From: Dryocola clanedunensis
GTDB lineage: Bacteria > Pseudomonadota > Gammaproteobacteria > Enterobacterales > Enterobacteriaceae
Strand: one strand, 5' to 3'
DNA length: 64,000 nt
Assembly (NCBI RefSeq): GCF_025215155.1
Contig: NZ_JALHAM010000113.1
Below are positions 34,684 through 44,012 of the stretch, in pieces; position 1 is the first letter of the stretch, and every line of letters starts with the position of its first letter. The notes under the pieces are model-generated. The model saw only the letters and a program-made list of their open reading frames with translations, searched no databases and had not been told where the DNA came from. The position numbers were made by a program, and so were the translations under genes.

Positions 34684-35379
34684 ATGAACATAGGAAAACG
34701 CATTCGGGACCTCCGCCAGGCGCGGAACATGACCATCACAGATCTTGCGGCGGCGATAGGCAGCGACGCGGGGAATATCTCTCGCCTTGAAACCGGCAAG
34801 CAAAAATCCTTTACCGAGGCGTCGCTGGCCAAAATTGCCCAGGCGCTTGCGGTACCGGTCTACGATCTTTTTGCTCAGGCAGAGCCAGGCTTCGCTGTGC
34901 AAAAGCACAGCGAAGCTGATAGTGCAGAAATGGAGACAGAAGAGGGATATCGCGTTGATATTCTGGACGTCAGCGCCAGCGCGGGCGAAGGCTATGTAAA
35001 CAGCAGCGATATCGTTGAAACCATCCACTCTATCGTCTACAACAGCGAGCACGCTCTCGCCCTGTTCGGCGGCAGGCCGGAGTCGGCGATAAAAGTCATT
35101 AACGTGCGCGGTGACAGCATGTCCGGCACGCTTGAGCCCGGTGATTTACTCTTCGTCGACGTGACCGTCCGTCAGTTAGAAAGCGACGGCATATACGTGT
35201 TCGGCTTTGATGAGAAGATCCACGTAAAACGCCTACAGCTGGTGCCGGACCGCATTCTGGTTCTTTCAGACAATCCTAAGTACCGGGAATGGGTAATAGA
35301 TAAGAGCAATGAGAGCCGCTTCCGCATTTTCGGCAGGGTATTAATAAGCCAGTCACAAGAATTTCGCCGACACGGCTAA
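34684..35379 (+). CDS. XRE-S24 family (CI/LexA-like) transcriptional repressor
   Basis: 231 residues. N-terminal HTH (about 3-58: IRDLRQARNMTITDLAAAIG, DAGNISRLETGK). C-terminal S24 peptidase fold: the candidate cleavage pair A100-G101 in SASAGEG, nucleophile S145 in RGDSMSGTL and general-base K182 in HVKRLQ. All parts for RecA-stimulated self-cleavage are present, so it may be released by DNA damage. No other phage gene is nearby. Probable targets are its own promoter and the divergent secreted DUF1996 gene. Confidence 0.85.
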   Translation: MNIGKRIRDLRQARNMTITDLAAAIGSDAGNISRLETGKQKSFTEASLAKIAQALAVPVYDLFAQAEPGFAVQKHSEADSAEMETEEGYRVDILDVSASAGEGYVNSSDIVETIHSIVYNSEHALALFGGRPESAIKVINVRGDSMSGTLEPGDLLFVDVTVRQLESDGIYVFGFDEKIHVKRLQLVPDRILVLSDNPKYREWVIDKSNESRFRIFGRVLISQSQEFRRHG

Positions 35380-35387
35380 GCCAGACC

Positions 35388-35406
35388 ATTTGCGCCACTC
35401 GCAAAT
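35388..35406. promoter_or_regulatory. Operator-like palindrome after the S24 repressor gene
   Basis: ATTTGCG-N5-CGCAAAT at 35388-35406 repeats the TTTGCG motif of the upstream operator cluster, nine bases past the repressor stop. It may be an additional repressor site. Confidence 0.5.
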
Positions 35407-35410
35407 CAGC

Positions 35411-35441
35411 ATAAAAAAAGCCCCGGCAAAACACCGGGGCC
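35411..35441 (-). terminator. Intrinsic terminator of cutC / MicL
   Basis: GCCCCGG (35420-35426), loop CAAAACA, CCGGGGC (35434-35440); in the minus direction it is followed by TTTTTTTAT. It ends the cutC transcript. Confidence 0.9.
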
Positions 35442-35495
35442 TGGTACGAGCAACATCATATGGGCGACATGATGCGCGGTTAAAATCGTTCAGCC
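35411..35495 (-). ncRNA. micL: Probable MicL small RNA from the cutC 3' end
   Basis: In E. coli the sigma-E-dependent sRNA MicL (processed form about 80 nt) comes from the 3' end of cutC and ends at its terminator; it represses lpp. Here the cutC stop is followed by about 50 unpaired-looking bases containing CATCATGTCGCCCATATGATG and then the strong terminator at 35411-35441. Assignment rests on position and layout; the sigma-E promoter inside cutC was not verified. Confidence 0.5.
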
Positions 35496-36245
35496 ACTGA
35501 CTGCGGTTTTCCCGGCAGCCAGTACGGCTTTCATTGCTGCCACCACATCGCCATCGACGCAGTAGCGGTTAAACTCATCGGCTTCCGCATCGGCACTCAT
35601 CGATACGCCCGCTTTACGGTAGCGCATCACGGAGGCAACGCTCTGTCCTGCTGAACTGTGCACCTCATCAATGCCCTGTTCGATAAACTTTTGCAGGTTG
35701 CCCAGGCGCACGCCAGCACCGGCCATAATGATTGGAGCGCGGGAACGCTGCTTTAGTTCCCTGAGTAGCGAAAGTCCTGATTCTGCATTCTCCTGCTGCC
35801 CGGAAGTCAGTATGCGCGCCACCCCCAAATCGCTTAGCTGTTCCAGTGCCTGCACGGGGTTATGGCACATATCAAAAGCGCGATGGAAGGTTACCGCCAT
35901 GCCGCGGCTGGCGGCCATCACCTGTTCCATGCGAAGCCGATCGACATGGCCTTCTTCATCCAGCATCCCAATGACCAGGCCAGGATAGCCAAGCTCACGC
36001 ACGTAGGCGATATCCTCCAGCATGGTGGCGAACTCGGCCCTGGAGTAGCAAAAATCCCCGCCGCGCGGTCGAATAATGGGGTGCACGGGGATGGAAACTG
36101 ATTGCTTCACTTTGCGCAGAACGCCGGCGGAAGCGGTCAGCCCCCCTTCTTTCGGTGCGGCGCATAATTCAATGCGGTCCGCACCGGCCTGTTCGGCGGT
36201 GAGCGCGCAATCTATCCCATAGCAACAAATTTCCAGCAAAGCCAT
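35490..36245 (-). CDS. cutC: CutC family protein
   Basis: 251 residues, TIM-barrel CutC family: LEICCYGIDCALTAEQAGADRIELC at the N-terminus, then IRPRGGDFCYS and TFHRAFDMC. Once linked to copper homeostasis; in E. coli the copper phenotype has been attributed to MicL, encoded at its 3' end, rather than to the protein. It lies directly upstream of, and divergent from, a PatB-like gene. Confidence 0.95.
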   Translation of the reverse strand: MALLEICCYGIDCALTAEQAGADRIELCAAPKEGGLTASAGVLRKVKQSVSIPVHPIIRPRGGDFCYSRAEFATMLEDIAYVRELGYPGLVIGMLDEEGHVDRLRMEQVMAASRGMAVTFHRAFDMCHNPVQALEQLSDLGVARILTSGQQENAESGLSLLRELKQRSRAPIIMAGAGVRLGNLQKFIEQGIDEVHSSAGQSVASVMRYRKAGVSMSADAEADEFNRYCVDGDVVAAMKAVLAAGKTAVSG

Positions 36246-36335
36246 TGATTACTCCTTAAAAATCTTCAGGCCGGCAGTTGTGTCAGTCACCCAGAATGGT
36301 AATCTGAAACGACGATCACAACGGGGTAAATTATC

Positions 36336-37475
36336 ATGGCATTCAATTTCGACGAAGGGATCGACCGCCGTCACAGCGACTGCAAGAAATGGCACAAATT
36401 TGGTGAGGAAGTTTTGCCGATGTGGGTTGCCGATATGGATTTCCGCTCGCCGGACTGCATTATCGAAGCCCTCCACCAGCGAGTGGCACACGGTGTCTTC
36501 GGCTACGGCGACGTTCCACGTGATTTAATTGCAGCCGTAGTAGAACGCATGGCTTGCCGCTACCAGTGGGATATCAAACCGGAATGGATCGTTGTGTTAC
36601 CCGGCATCGTTGCGGGCCTGAATCTCTGCGTGCGGGCTTTCACCGCTGCGGATGAAAGTGCCATTACTCCAACGCCAGTTTACCCTCCGTTCAAAAGGTC
36701 TGCCGTGCTTGCCGATCGTGCCCAGCTGAATGCCCCGCTGCGCCTTGAGAATAGCCGCTGGATAATGGATCTGCCCTCCCTTGCGCCCCAGCTTACCGGC
36801 AAAGAAAAGCTGCTGATGCTGTGCAACCCGCAAAATCCTGGCGGCACCGCGTACCGTCGGGAAGAGCTACAGCAGCAGCTGGCCTTCGCGCAGAAGAATG
36901 ACATGATTGTCTGCTCTGATGAAATTCACTGCGATTTGATTCTGGAACCGGGAGTGAAACATATCCCGTTTGCGACCCTAAGCGAGGATGCGGCGCAGCG
37001 TTCGGTCACGCTTATCTCTCCTTCCAAAACCTACAATATTGCGGGCCTCGGAGCCTCCATCGCTATTATTCCTAATCCCGAACTGCGTAAACGCTTTAAT
37101 AAAACCCGCGAAGGGATTGTGCCGAGCGTGGATATTCTCGCGCTAACGGCGGCCAATGCGGCCTGGCGCGAAGGGGATGCATGGCTGGAAGCGTTGCTGC
37201 CGTATTTGCGCCACAACCGCGACCGGCTGGTGCAGGCCGTTAACGGAATAAAAGGGCTGGAGATGGTTTCGCCGGAGGCGACCTATCTTGCCTGGTTGGA
37301 TGCCAGTCAACTGGAGGTTGATAACCCGGCGCTTCTCTTCCAGAAGGCCGGGCTTGGCTTCTCACCGGGCCATGAATTTGGCGACAGCAGGTTCGTCAGA
37401 ATCAACTTCGGCTGCCCTGCTTTCCTGTTGGAAGAAGCCATTAGCCGCATGGAAACGGCGGTCAACGGGCTATAG
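36336..37475 (+). CDS. PatB/MalY-like PLP-dependent C-S lyase
   Basis: 379 residues, fold-type I aminotransferase. PLP lysine K231 in ISPSKTYNIAG, D195 in CSDEIHCDL, and N164 in LCNPQNPGGT. N-terminal MWVADMDFRSP is the MalY/PatB cystathionine beta-lyase signature. It is likely to cleave the C-S bond of cystathionine, cysteine or S-conjugates, releasing pyruvate and ammonia; the exact substrate cannot be read. Divergent from cutC and convergent with yecM (six-base overlap). It is absent from this place in E. coli. Confidence 0.88.
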   Translation: MAFNFDEGIDRRHSDCKKWHKFGEEVLPMWVADMDFRSPDCIIEALHQRVAHGVFGYGDVPRDLIAAVVERMACRYQWDIKPEWIVVLPGIVAGLNLCVRAFTAADESAITPTPVYPPFKRSAVLADRAQLNAPLRLENSRWIMDLPSLAPQLTGKEKLLMLCNPQNPGGTAYRREELQQQLAFAQKNDMIVCSDEIHCDLILEPGVKHIPFATLSEDAAQRSVTLISPSKTYNIAGLGASIAIIPNPELRKRFNKTREGIVPSVDILALTAANAAWREGDAWLEALLPYLRHNRDRLVQAVNGIKGLEMVSPEATYLAWLDASQLEVDNPALLFQKAGLGFSPGHEFGDSRFVRINFGCPAFLLEEAISRMETAVNGL

Positions 37476-38039
37476 TTCGGCCTGTTCGCTGGCAACAATC
37501 ACCTCAATACTCCAGGGATGGAATTTGAGGGTAACTTTGCCGTCCGTCACCGCAAGGGTAGGATTCGGTAAACGCTCATTCTCCCCTTTCGGCGAGCTGG
37601 TTTTTACCGAAATCCCCGTCTGACGCAGTCCGGCGTCGGAAAGCAGCTCCAGCGCACGAGCATTGAGCGTTTCAGGCTCACCCGGCAGCACTATCTCAAC
37701 GTGCTCCCAGCCTTCATGCGGGTAGCGCTTCTCACCCGGCCACGGCAGCTCAACAATCGTAAACTTCCAGTGTTCCACGCACACCGGTTCGTCCAGTCGA
37801 AACAGGCAGATAGGCCGATCGTTGATAATATTTTCCGACAGTAACGTCCCGCACTGCTCCAGCCCCTTCCGCCAGCGCTCCGCTGTCGTGTTCTGATGAC
37901 AGCGCAATGAAATGTGATCGGCATCAAGCGGCGAGATATCCAGATCGAGCCGCGTGGCAAGTTCCGTTAACGCTTTTGTAAAACGCGGGAGATCCGCTGA
38001 AATATCATTCAGTTCTGCAATTGTCTGCCATTGGGCCAT
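37470..38039 (-). CDS. yecM: VOC-superfamily protein YecM
   Basis: 189 residues. Glyoxalase/dioxygenase-like fold; His in DADHISLRCHQN and Glu in GWEHVEIVLPGEPE are in the metal-site positions of the fold. Function unknown. The ATG at 38039 (MAQWQTIAEL) fits the GAGGA site spacing; the ATG two codons upstream is too near. Its 3' end overlaps the convergent PatB-like gene by six bases. Confidence 0.93.
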   Translation of the reverse strand: MAQWQTIAELNDISADLPRFTKALTELATRLDLDISPLDADHISLRCHQNTTAERWRKGLEQCGTLLSENIINDRPICLFRLDEPVCVEHWKFTIVELPWPGEKRYPHEGWEHVEIVLPGEPETLNARALELLSDAGLRQTGISVKTSSPKGENERLPNPTLAVTDGKVTLKFHPWSIEVIVASEQAEL

Positions 38040-38286
38040 TGTCATATCCTCGGGAACCTGAAGGGCGCTAATCTACCTTTTAAAACCGCCGCGACCAACC
38101 CTGCGAACGCCGCTTCGCTGCTGAATGGTTATTCACTCTACCGTTGAGTTTAGTTCAGGGCGCACGGGGCAAGGCTTTTGCTGACGGAGGGGTTTAAATA
38201 CAGTTATACTTAGCGCCTTATTTTATCCCCCACGATACGGCTGCCGTGACATTCCGGCGGCCCAAAGAAAAATGTAAGGTATCCCG

Positions 38287-40020
38287 GTGAATATTCAGGC
38301 TCTTCTTTCAGATAAAGTCAGTCAGGCACTGATTGCCGCAGGCGCGCCTGCGGATTGCGAACCACAGGTTCGTCAGTCAGCTAAAGTCCAGTTCGGTGAC
38401 TATCAGGCCAATGGCGTGATGTCGGTTGCGAAATCTCTGGGCAAGCCACCACGACAAGTCGCAGAGTCCGTTATCGCTAATTTGGATCTGACCGGGATCG
38501 CCAGCAAAGTTGAGATTGCAGGCCCTGGCTTTATCAATATTTTCCTCGACCCGCAGTTCCTTGCGAAAAACATCGATGCCGCCGTCTCCTCTGACCGTGC
38601 TGGCGTCAATACCGTGGCTCCGCAAACTATTGTTGTCGATTACTCCGCGCCAAACGTGGCGAAAGAGATGCACGTCGGCCATATTCGCTCCACGATCATC
38701 GGCGATGCCGCGGTGCGCACTCTGGAGTTCCTCGGTCATAAAGTTATCCGCGCCAACCACGTAGGCGACTGGGGCACCCAGTTTGGCATGCTGATTGCGT
38801 ATCTGGAAAAGCAGCAGCAGGAAAACGCCGGTGAAATGGCCCTGTCTGACCTTGAGGAGTTCTACCGCGCCGCCAAAAAGCATTACGACGAAGACGAAGC
38901 CTTCGCTGAACGTGCCCGTGCTTACGTGGTGAAGCTTCAGAGTGGCGATGAATACTGCCGTCAGATGTGGCGTAAGCTGGTGGATATCACCATGGCGCAG
39001 AACCAGAAAACCTATGACCGTCTCAACGTGACGCTGACTCGCGACGACGTCATGGGTGAAAGCCTCTATAACCCGATGCTGCCGGGCATCGTTGCAGATC
39101 TGAAGGCGAAAGGTCTGGCGGTGGAAAGCGAAGGCGCGACCGTGGTCTATCTGGACGAATATAAAAACAAAGATGGCGACCCGATGGGCGTGATCATCCA
39201 GAAAAAAGATGGCGGCTACCTTTACACCACCACCGACATCGCCTGTGCTAAATACCGCTATGAAACCCTGCATGCCGATCGTGTGCTCTATTTCATCGAT
39301 TCCCGCCAGCACCAGCACCTGATGCAGGCATGGACCATTGTGCGTAAAGCAGGCTACGTGCCGGATTCCGTACCGCTGGAACACGAGATGTTCGGCATGA
39401 TGCTGGGTAAAGACGGCAAGCCGTTTAAAACCCGCTCCGGCGGCACCGTTAAGCTGACGGATCTGCTGGATGAAGCAATGGAACGTGCCCGCACGCTGGT
39501 CGGTGCGAAAAACCCGGACATGCCTGCCGATGAGCTGGAAGCCCTGGCAAAGGCGGTGGGTATTGGCGCCGTGAAATACGCCGACCTGTCGAAAAGCCGT
39601 ACCACTGACTACATCTTCGACTGGGACAACATGCTGGCCTTCGAAGGCAACACCGCGCCGTATATGCAGTACGCCTATACCCGCGTGCTGTCCGTCTTCC
39701 GTAAAGCCGGCATCGATGAGGCGGAACTGCTGAAAGCGCCTGTTGTGTTAACCGAAGATCGCGAAGCACAGCTGGCCGCTCGCCTGCTGCAGTTTGAAGA
39801 AACGCTCAGCGTAGTGGCGCGCGACGGTACGCCGCACGTGATGTGTTCTTACCTGTACGACGTGGCCGGGCTGTTCTCTGGCTTCTACGAGCATTGCCCG
39901 ATCCTCACCGCAGACACGCAGGAAGCCCGCAACAGCCGCCTGAAGCTGGCGCTGCTGACGGCGAAAACGCTGAAGCTGGGCCTGGATACCCTGGGCATCC
40001 AGACCGTAGAGCGTATGTAA
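38287..40020 (+). CDS. argS: Arginyl-tRNA synthetase
   Basis: 577 residues, class I, as in E. coli and likewise starting with GTG (MNIQALLSDKV). HIGH-type motif APNVAKEMHVGHIRST; KMSKS is replaced by a degenerate loop, normal for ArgRS (GKDGKPFKTRSGGTVKL). C-terminal DALR anticodon domain ends QTVERM. It charges tRNA-Arg. Confidence 0.98.
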   Translation: MNIQALLSDKVSQALIAAGAPADCEPQVRQSAKVQFGDYQANGVMSVAKSLGKPPRQVAESVIANLDLTGIASKVEIAGPGFINIFLDPQFLAKNIDAAVSSDRAGVNTVAPQTIVVDYSAPNVAKEMHVGHIRSTIIGDAAVRTLEFLGHKVIRANHVGDWGTQFGMLIAYLEKQQQENAGEMALSDLEEFYRAAKKHYDEDEAFAERARAYVVKLQSGDEYCRQMWRKLVDITMAQNQKTYDRLNVTLTRDDVMGESLYNPMLPGIVADLKAKGLAVESEGATVVYLDEYKNKDGDPMGVIIQKKDGGYLYTTTDIACAKYRYETLHADRVLYFIDSRQHQHLMQAWTIVRKAGYVPDSVPLEHEMFGMMLGKDGKPFKTRSGGTVKLTDLLDEAMERARTLVGAKNPDMPADELEALAKAVGIGAVKYADLSKSRTTDYIFDWDNMLAFEGNTAPYMQYAYTRVLSVFRKAGIDEAELLKAPVVLTEDREAQLAARLLQFEETLSVVARDGTPHVMCSYLYDVAGLFSGFYEHCPILTADTQEARNSRLKLALLTAKTLKLGLDTLGIQTVERM

Positions 40021-40028
40021 GCCTTAAG

Positions 40029-40127
40029 CGTCATCCGCTATCAATTGTCGGATGACGCTTCGCTTATCCGACCTACGGCTCGGTGTGGTAGGGTGGATAA
40101 GCGGCAGCGTCATCCACCGTGTTTTCT
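40029..40127. repeat. REP-like palindromes between argS and torY
   Basis: GTCATCCGCTATCAATTGTC, then GGATGACGCTTCGCTTATCC and GTAGGGTGGATAAGCGGC with CATCCACC. Same family as at 14268-14377. It fills the first third of the 297-base gap; the remainder (40128-40317) is AT-rich and probably holds the torYZ promoter. Confidence 0.75.
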
Positions 40128-40317
40128 GGTTGACGCCTCTCTATTCCCCACTTACACCCCCCATTTACTCCCCTCGCGTTGTGCAGCATCAACGAAGTTG
40201 TAATTTATCTTACTCATAATGAGGTAAGTTTCTAAAAATCCCTTATAATTCATACGTAATTTTTATCGCCACCAAGAGCGATATTTCTGCGTTGATTTTT
40301 CTTCTAAGGGATTTTCT

Positions 40318-41475
40318 ATGAATCAATCAAAACGTTCGCCCAAACGGCGTCTGACATGGCTGTGGTTACTGCTGATCGGCATTGTGATTGGCGCGGCTCT
40401 GCTTGCAGGCGGTGCTACGGTGATGCACAAAACCAGCGACACGGCTTTCTGCGTCTCCTGCCACTCTATGGAGCGGCCGCTGGCTGAATACCAGGGCAGC
40501 GTACACTTCCAGAACACCAAAGGTATCCGCGCCGAGTGCGCCGACTGTCACGTCCCTCATCAGCCCATTGACTACCTGACCACCAAAGTCATGGCGCTGA
40601 AAGATGTCTGGGGCGAAATGACCGGTAAAATCGATACGCCTGAAAAATACGATGCCCATAAGCTGGAAATGGCCCAAAGCGTCTGGGACACCATGAAAAA
40701 GAACGACTCGGCTACCTGCCGTTCATGCCACAGCTACGAAGCGATGGACGTGTTAGCCCAACGCCCTGAAGCGCAGCATGAACATCCTATCGCCATCAAA
40801 AACGGCGAAACCTGTATCGACTGTCATAAAGGGGTGGCCCATATCCTGCCGGATATGAGCGAACTCTCTGCCGCTGGCGCAAACGAACTTTCCGCCGCTG
40901 CGGCGAAAGTCCCGGCCAACGCCAGCACGCTCTGGTCAATCTCCACCCAGCCTTTCTGGCTGAGCGCCGACAGCAAGCAGCATAATGCCGGCAACCTGAT
41001 GCCCGGCACCGAAGTCAGCGTCGTGAAGCGTGAAAACAATATGATTCTCGCAGAAGTGGACGGCTGGCAGCAGGACGGCGTCAACGAAGTCTTCTATGCC
41101 GCCGCGGGTAAACGCATCCTGAGCGTCCTGCTTGGCGAAGAGGCTCGCGCACAGGTCAAACATGTCAGCGACTTTACCGACCCGGAAACCAAACTGGTAT
41201 GGCATAAGAGTGCGCTCCAGGTCTGGCTGCCTGCGGGTCAGCTTATCGACAATCAGAAGAAAATCTGGGACTACGCAGCAACGATGATGTCCACCAACTG
41301 TACCGGTTGCCACGGTCTGACATCGCTTGACCGCTTTAACGCAAACCAGTGGATTGGCGTGATCAAGGGTATGGCTCCACGCACCTCTCTGGATCAGGAA
41401 CAGCTGCGAGTTCTGACTCGCTATGTACAACAGCACGCAAGCGATATGCCGGCTGCCAGCAAGGAGGCTAACTAA
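40318..41475 (+). CDS. torY: Pentahaem c-type cytochrome TorY/TorC-like
   Basis: 385 residues, NapC/NirT family. N-terminal membrane anchor (LWLLLIGIVIGAALLAGG), then five CXXCH haem sites: CVSCH, CADCH, CRSCH, CIDCH and, in the C-terminal domain, CTGCH. The fifth haem domain separates TorC/TorY from tetrahaem NapC. It takes electrons from quinol and passes them to the periplasmic oxide reductase encoded next. Its TAA shares its last A with the start ATG of the reductase. Called TorY because the partner is TorZ-like; TorC is the alternative. Confidence 0.75.
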   Translation: MNQSKRSPKRRLTWLWLLLIGIVIGAALLAGGATVMHKTSDTAFCVSCHSMERPLAEYQGSVHFQNTKGIRAECADCHVPHQPIDYLTTKVMALKDVWGEMTGKIDTPEKYDAHKLEMAQSVWDTMKKNDSATCRSCHSYEAMDVLAQRPEAQHEHPIAIKNGETCIDCHKGVAHILPDMSELSAAGANELSAAAAKVPANASTLWSISTQPFWLSADSKQHNAGNLMPGTEVSVVKRENNMILAEVDGWQQDGVNEVFYAAAGKRILSVLLGEEARAQVKHVSDFTDPETKLVWHKSALQVWLPAGQLIDNQKKIWDYAATMMSTNCTGCHGLTSLDRFNANQWIGVIKGMAPRTSLDQEQLRVLTRYVQQHASDMPAASKEAN

Positions 41476-43955
41476 TGAAAAATAACCGCGAAGAGATGCA
41501 ACTAACCCGCCGTCGTTTTCTGACCGGTGCCGCGGCTCTGGGTGGCGCTTCTTTACTGGGAGGCCTGTTCCCTCGCTCCGCAATGGCCGAGGCGGTAAGC
41601 CAGGCACTGCCGCAGTTTGTGGTGCTTCGTCAGGCCCAAAAAGGCATTCTGACCAGCGCCCACTGGGGAGCATTCGAAGCCATTGTCCGCGACGGAAAAA
41701 TGGTAGAGACTCGCCCGATTCAGGACGACCCGTTCCCTAACGAACTGATAACCATGGCGCCGCATCAGGTTCACGCGCCAAACCGCGTGAAATACCCGAT
41801 GGTGCGCAAGAGCTGGCTGGAAGGCGGTTCCCGCAATTGCCACCCTGAGCTGCGCGGCCGTGACGAGTGGGTGCGGGTGAGCTGGGATAAAGCACTGACG
41901 CTGGTCAGCGATGAAATTCGCCGTCTGCAAAGTGAACATGGCCCGCAGTCTATCTATGCCGGTTCTTACGGCTGGAAAAGCGTGGGGATGCTGCACAACA
42001 GCCGTACCCTGCTGCAACGCATGATGAACCTGTCTGGCGGGTTCCTGGGCTACGCGGGGGATTACTCCACCGGGGCGGCTCAGGTCATTATGTCCCACGT
42101 TGTGGGTTCCATGGAGGTCTACGAACAGCAGACCGCCTGGCCTAACGTGCTGGATAACAGCCAGCTGGTGGTGATGTGGGGCTGTAACCCTGTCGTCACG
42201 CTAAAAAACAGCTGGAACGTGCCGGACCATGTGGGCCTTGCCGGTTTCGATGCCCTGAAGAAAAAAGGTGTGCGCGTCATCGGCGTTGACCCGGTGAAAA
42301 GTGACAGCATCGACTACATGAACGCCGAATGGCTGGCTCCGCATCCTTACACCGACAGCGCGATGCTGGTGGGGATCGCCCACACGTTACTGGCCGAAAA
42401 GCTGCATAACGCGGACTTCCTGAAAACCTATACCGTCGGCTTTGATAAATTCGCCGCTTACCTTAACGGTGAACAAGACGGCGTAGTGAAAGATGCCGAC
42501 TGGGCCGCGTCTGTCTGCGGTGTGGAAGCCGACACCCTGCGCCAGCTGGCTCGCGACATGGCGAAGAATCGCACCATGATCATGGGCGGCTGGGGCATTC
42601 AGCGTCAGCACCACGGCGAACAGCTACACTGGCTGTTGGTGACCGTGGCGGCGATGCTTGGGCAAATTGGTTTGCCGGGCGGTGGTTTTGGCTTCAGCTA
42701 CCACTACTCCTCCGGCGGCAGCCCAACGGCTCGCGGTGGGATTCTGGCCGGTATCTCTGCGGGCGAATCACCGAAGAATGGCCCGACGCCAATCCCGGTG
42801 GCACGTATTGCCGAATGTCTGGCGAATCCGGGCAAAACCATCGACTTTAACGGGGCGAAGGTCACCTACCCTGACGTGAAGATGGTGTACGTCGCGGGTG
42901 GTAACACCTTCCACCAGCATCAGGACACCAACAACCTGATCAAGGCCTGGCAGCATCCGGAAACTATCGTGGTCAACGAGCCTTACTGGACCGCTACCGC
43001 GAAGTACGCTGATATCGTCCTGCCGGCAACCACCAGCTATGAACGTAACGATCTCGAGATGGGCGGCGATTACTCCCAGCTCTATGTCTTCCCGATGCAC
43101 CAGTGCGTGCCGCCTCAGCACGAATCGCGCAGCGACTTTGATATTTTCTCAGGCATTGCCGCAAAACTGGGCGTGCAGGATGCCTTCACCGAAGGCAAGA
43201 ACGAGATGCAGTGGCTGAAAGGGATGTACGACAGCATGAAGGCGCAGGCCCGCAACGCCCGCGTCGCCCTGCCGCCGTTCGATATGTTCTGGGCGTCGAA
43301 CAACTATGTGCGCTTCCCGGTGCCGGAGAAAAACAAACAGTGGGTTCGCTTCGCCGACTTCCGCGACAATCCGCTGCTTAATCCATTGGGTACGCCGTCA
43401 GGTAAGATTGAAATTTACTCTGAAGCGGTGGCGAAGATGGGTTATGAAGATTGTCCGGGACTGCCGGGCTGGCTGCCGCCGCACGAGTGGTATAAAGGGC
43501 CGGAGGCGAGCAAGTATCCACTGTCGCTCAACACTGCGCACCCGATTAACCGCCTGCACTCCCAGCTGGACAACACGCCGCTGCGCAAGAAGTATGCCGT
43601 AGCCGACCGTGAAGCCATCTGGATACACCCGGAGGACGCGAAAGCGCGCGGCATTGCTGACAACGAATTAGTGCGTGCGTTTAACGACCGCGGACAGATT
43701 CTGGTAGGGGCAGTTGTCACCGACCGAGTACGCCAGGGCGTAGTGCGTATCAGCGAAGGTGCCTGGTTCGATCCGGCAGATCCGAACGAATCCGGGTCGC
43801 TGTGTAAGAACGGCAACGTCAACTGTCTGACGTTCGACATTGGCTCCTCAAACCTGGCTCAGGGCAACTGCGGACAGATGGCCCAGCTGGACATCGAGAA
43901 ATACCAGGGACCGGTGCTCAATAACACCGCCCATGATGTACCAGCCGGCGCCTGA
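41475..43955 (+). CDS. torZ: Molybdopterin-dependent N-/S-oxide reductase, TorZ-like
   Basis: 826 residues, DMSO-reductase family, periplasmic. Twin-arginine signal TRRRFLTGAAALGG. The Mo-coordinating Ser is in GDYSTGAAQVI; GGGFGFSYHYSSGG and LRKKYAVADREAI are more like TorZ/BisZ than TorA. It probably reduces trimethylamine N-oxide, biotin sulfoxide or related oxides as a terminal electron acceptor without oxygen. RBS AAGGAGG at 41461-41467. In E. coli torYZ lies beside cutC; here it is downstream of argS. Confidence 0.82.
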   Translation: MKNNREEMQLTRRRFLTGAAALGGASLLGGLFPRSAMAEAVSQALPQFVVLRQAQKGILTSAHWGAFEAIVRDGKMVETRPIQDDPFPNELITMAPHQVHAPNRVKYPMVRKSWLEGGSRNCHPELRGRDEWVRVSWDKALTLVSDEIRRLQSEHGPQSIYAGSYGWKSVGMLHNSRTLLQRMMNLSGGFLGYAGDYSTGAAQVIMSHVVGSMEVYEQQTAWPNVLDNSQLVVMWGCNPVVTLKNSWNVPDHVGLAGFDALKKKGVRVIGVDPVKSDSIDYMNAEWLAPHPYTDSAMLVGIAHTLLAEKLHNADFLKTYTVGFDKFAAYLNGEQDGVVKDADWAASVCGVEADTLRQLARDMAKNRTMIMGGWGIQRQHHGEQLHWLLVTVAAMLGQIGLPGGGFGFSYHYSSGGSPTARGGILAGISAGESPKNGPTPIPVARIAECLANPGKTIDFNGAKVTYPDVKMVYVAGGNTFHQHQDTNNLIKAWQHPETIVVNEPYWTATAKYADIVLPATTSYERNDLEMGGDYSQLYVFPMHQCVPPQHESRSDFDIFSGIAAKLGVQDAFTEGKNEMQWLKGMYDSMKAQARNARVALPPFDMFWASNNYVRFPVPEKNKQWVRFADFRDNPLLNPLGTPSGKIEIYSEAVAKMGYEDCPGLPGWLPPHEWYKGPEASKYPLSLNTAHPINRLHSQLDNTPLRKKYAVADREAIWIHPEDAKARGIADNELVRAFNDRGQILVGAVVTDRVRQGVVRISEGAWFDPADPNESGSLCKNGNVNCLTFDIGSSNLAQGNCGQMAQLDIEKYQGPVLNNTAHDVPAGA

Positions 43956-43975
43956 TAAGCGGCTGTGATGTAACA

Positions 43976-44004
43976 GGCTCGTCGTCATGACGGGCCTTTT
44001 TTTT
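43976..44004 (+). terminator. Intrinsic terminator of torYZ
   Basis: GGCTCGTC (43976-43983) with GACGGGCC (43989-43996, one G-U), followed by eight T. 20 bases after the reductase stop. Confidence 0.9.
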
Positions 44005-44012
44005 GCCTTCGG

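Noticed and set aside
34546..35052. A 168-codon minus-strand frame over the S24 repressor
   Set aside because: Antisense to a well-supported HTH/S24 protein and overlapping the operator region.
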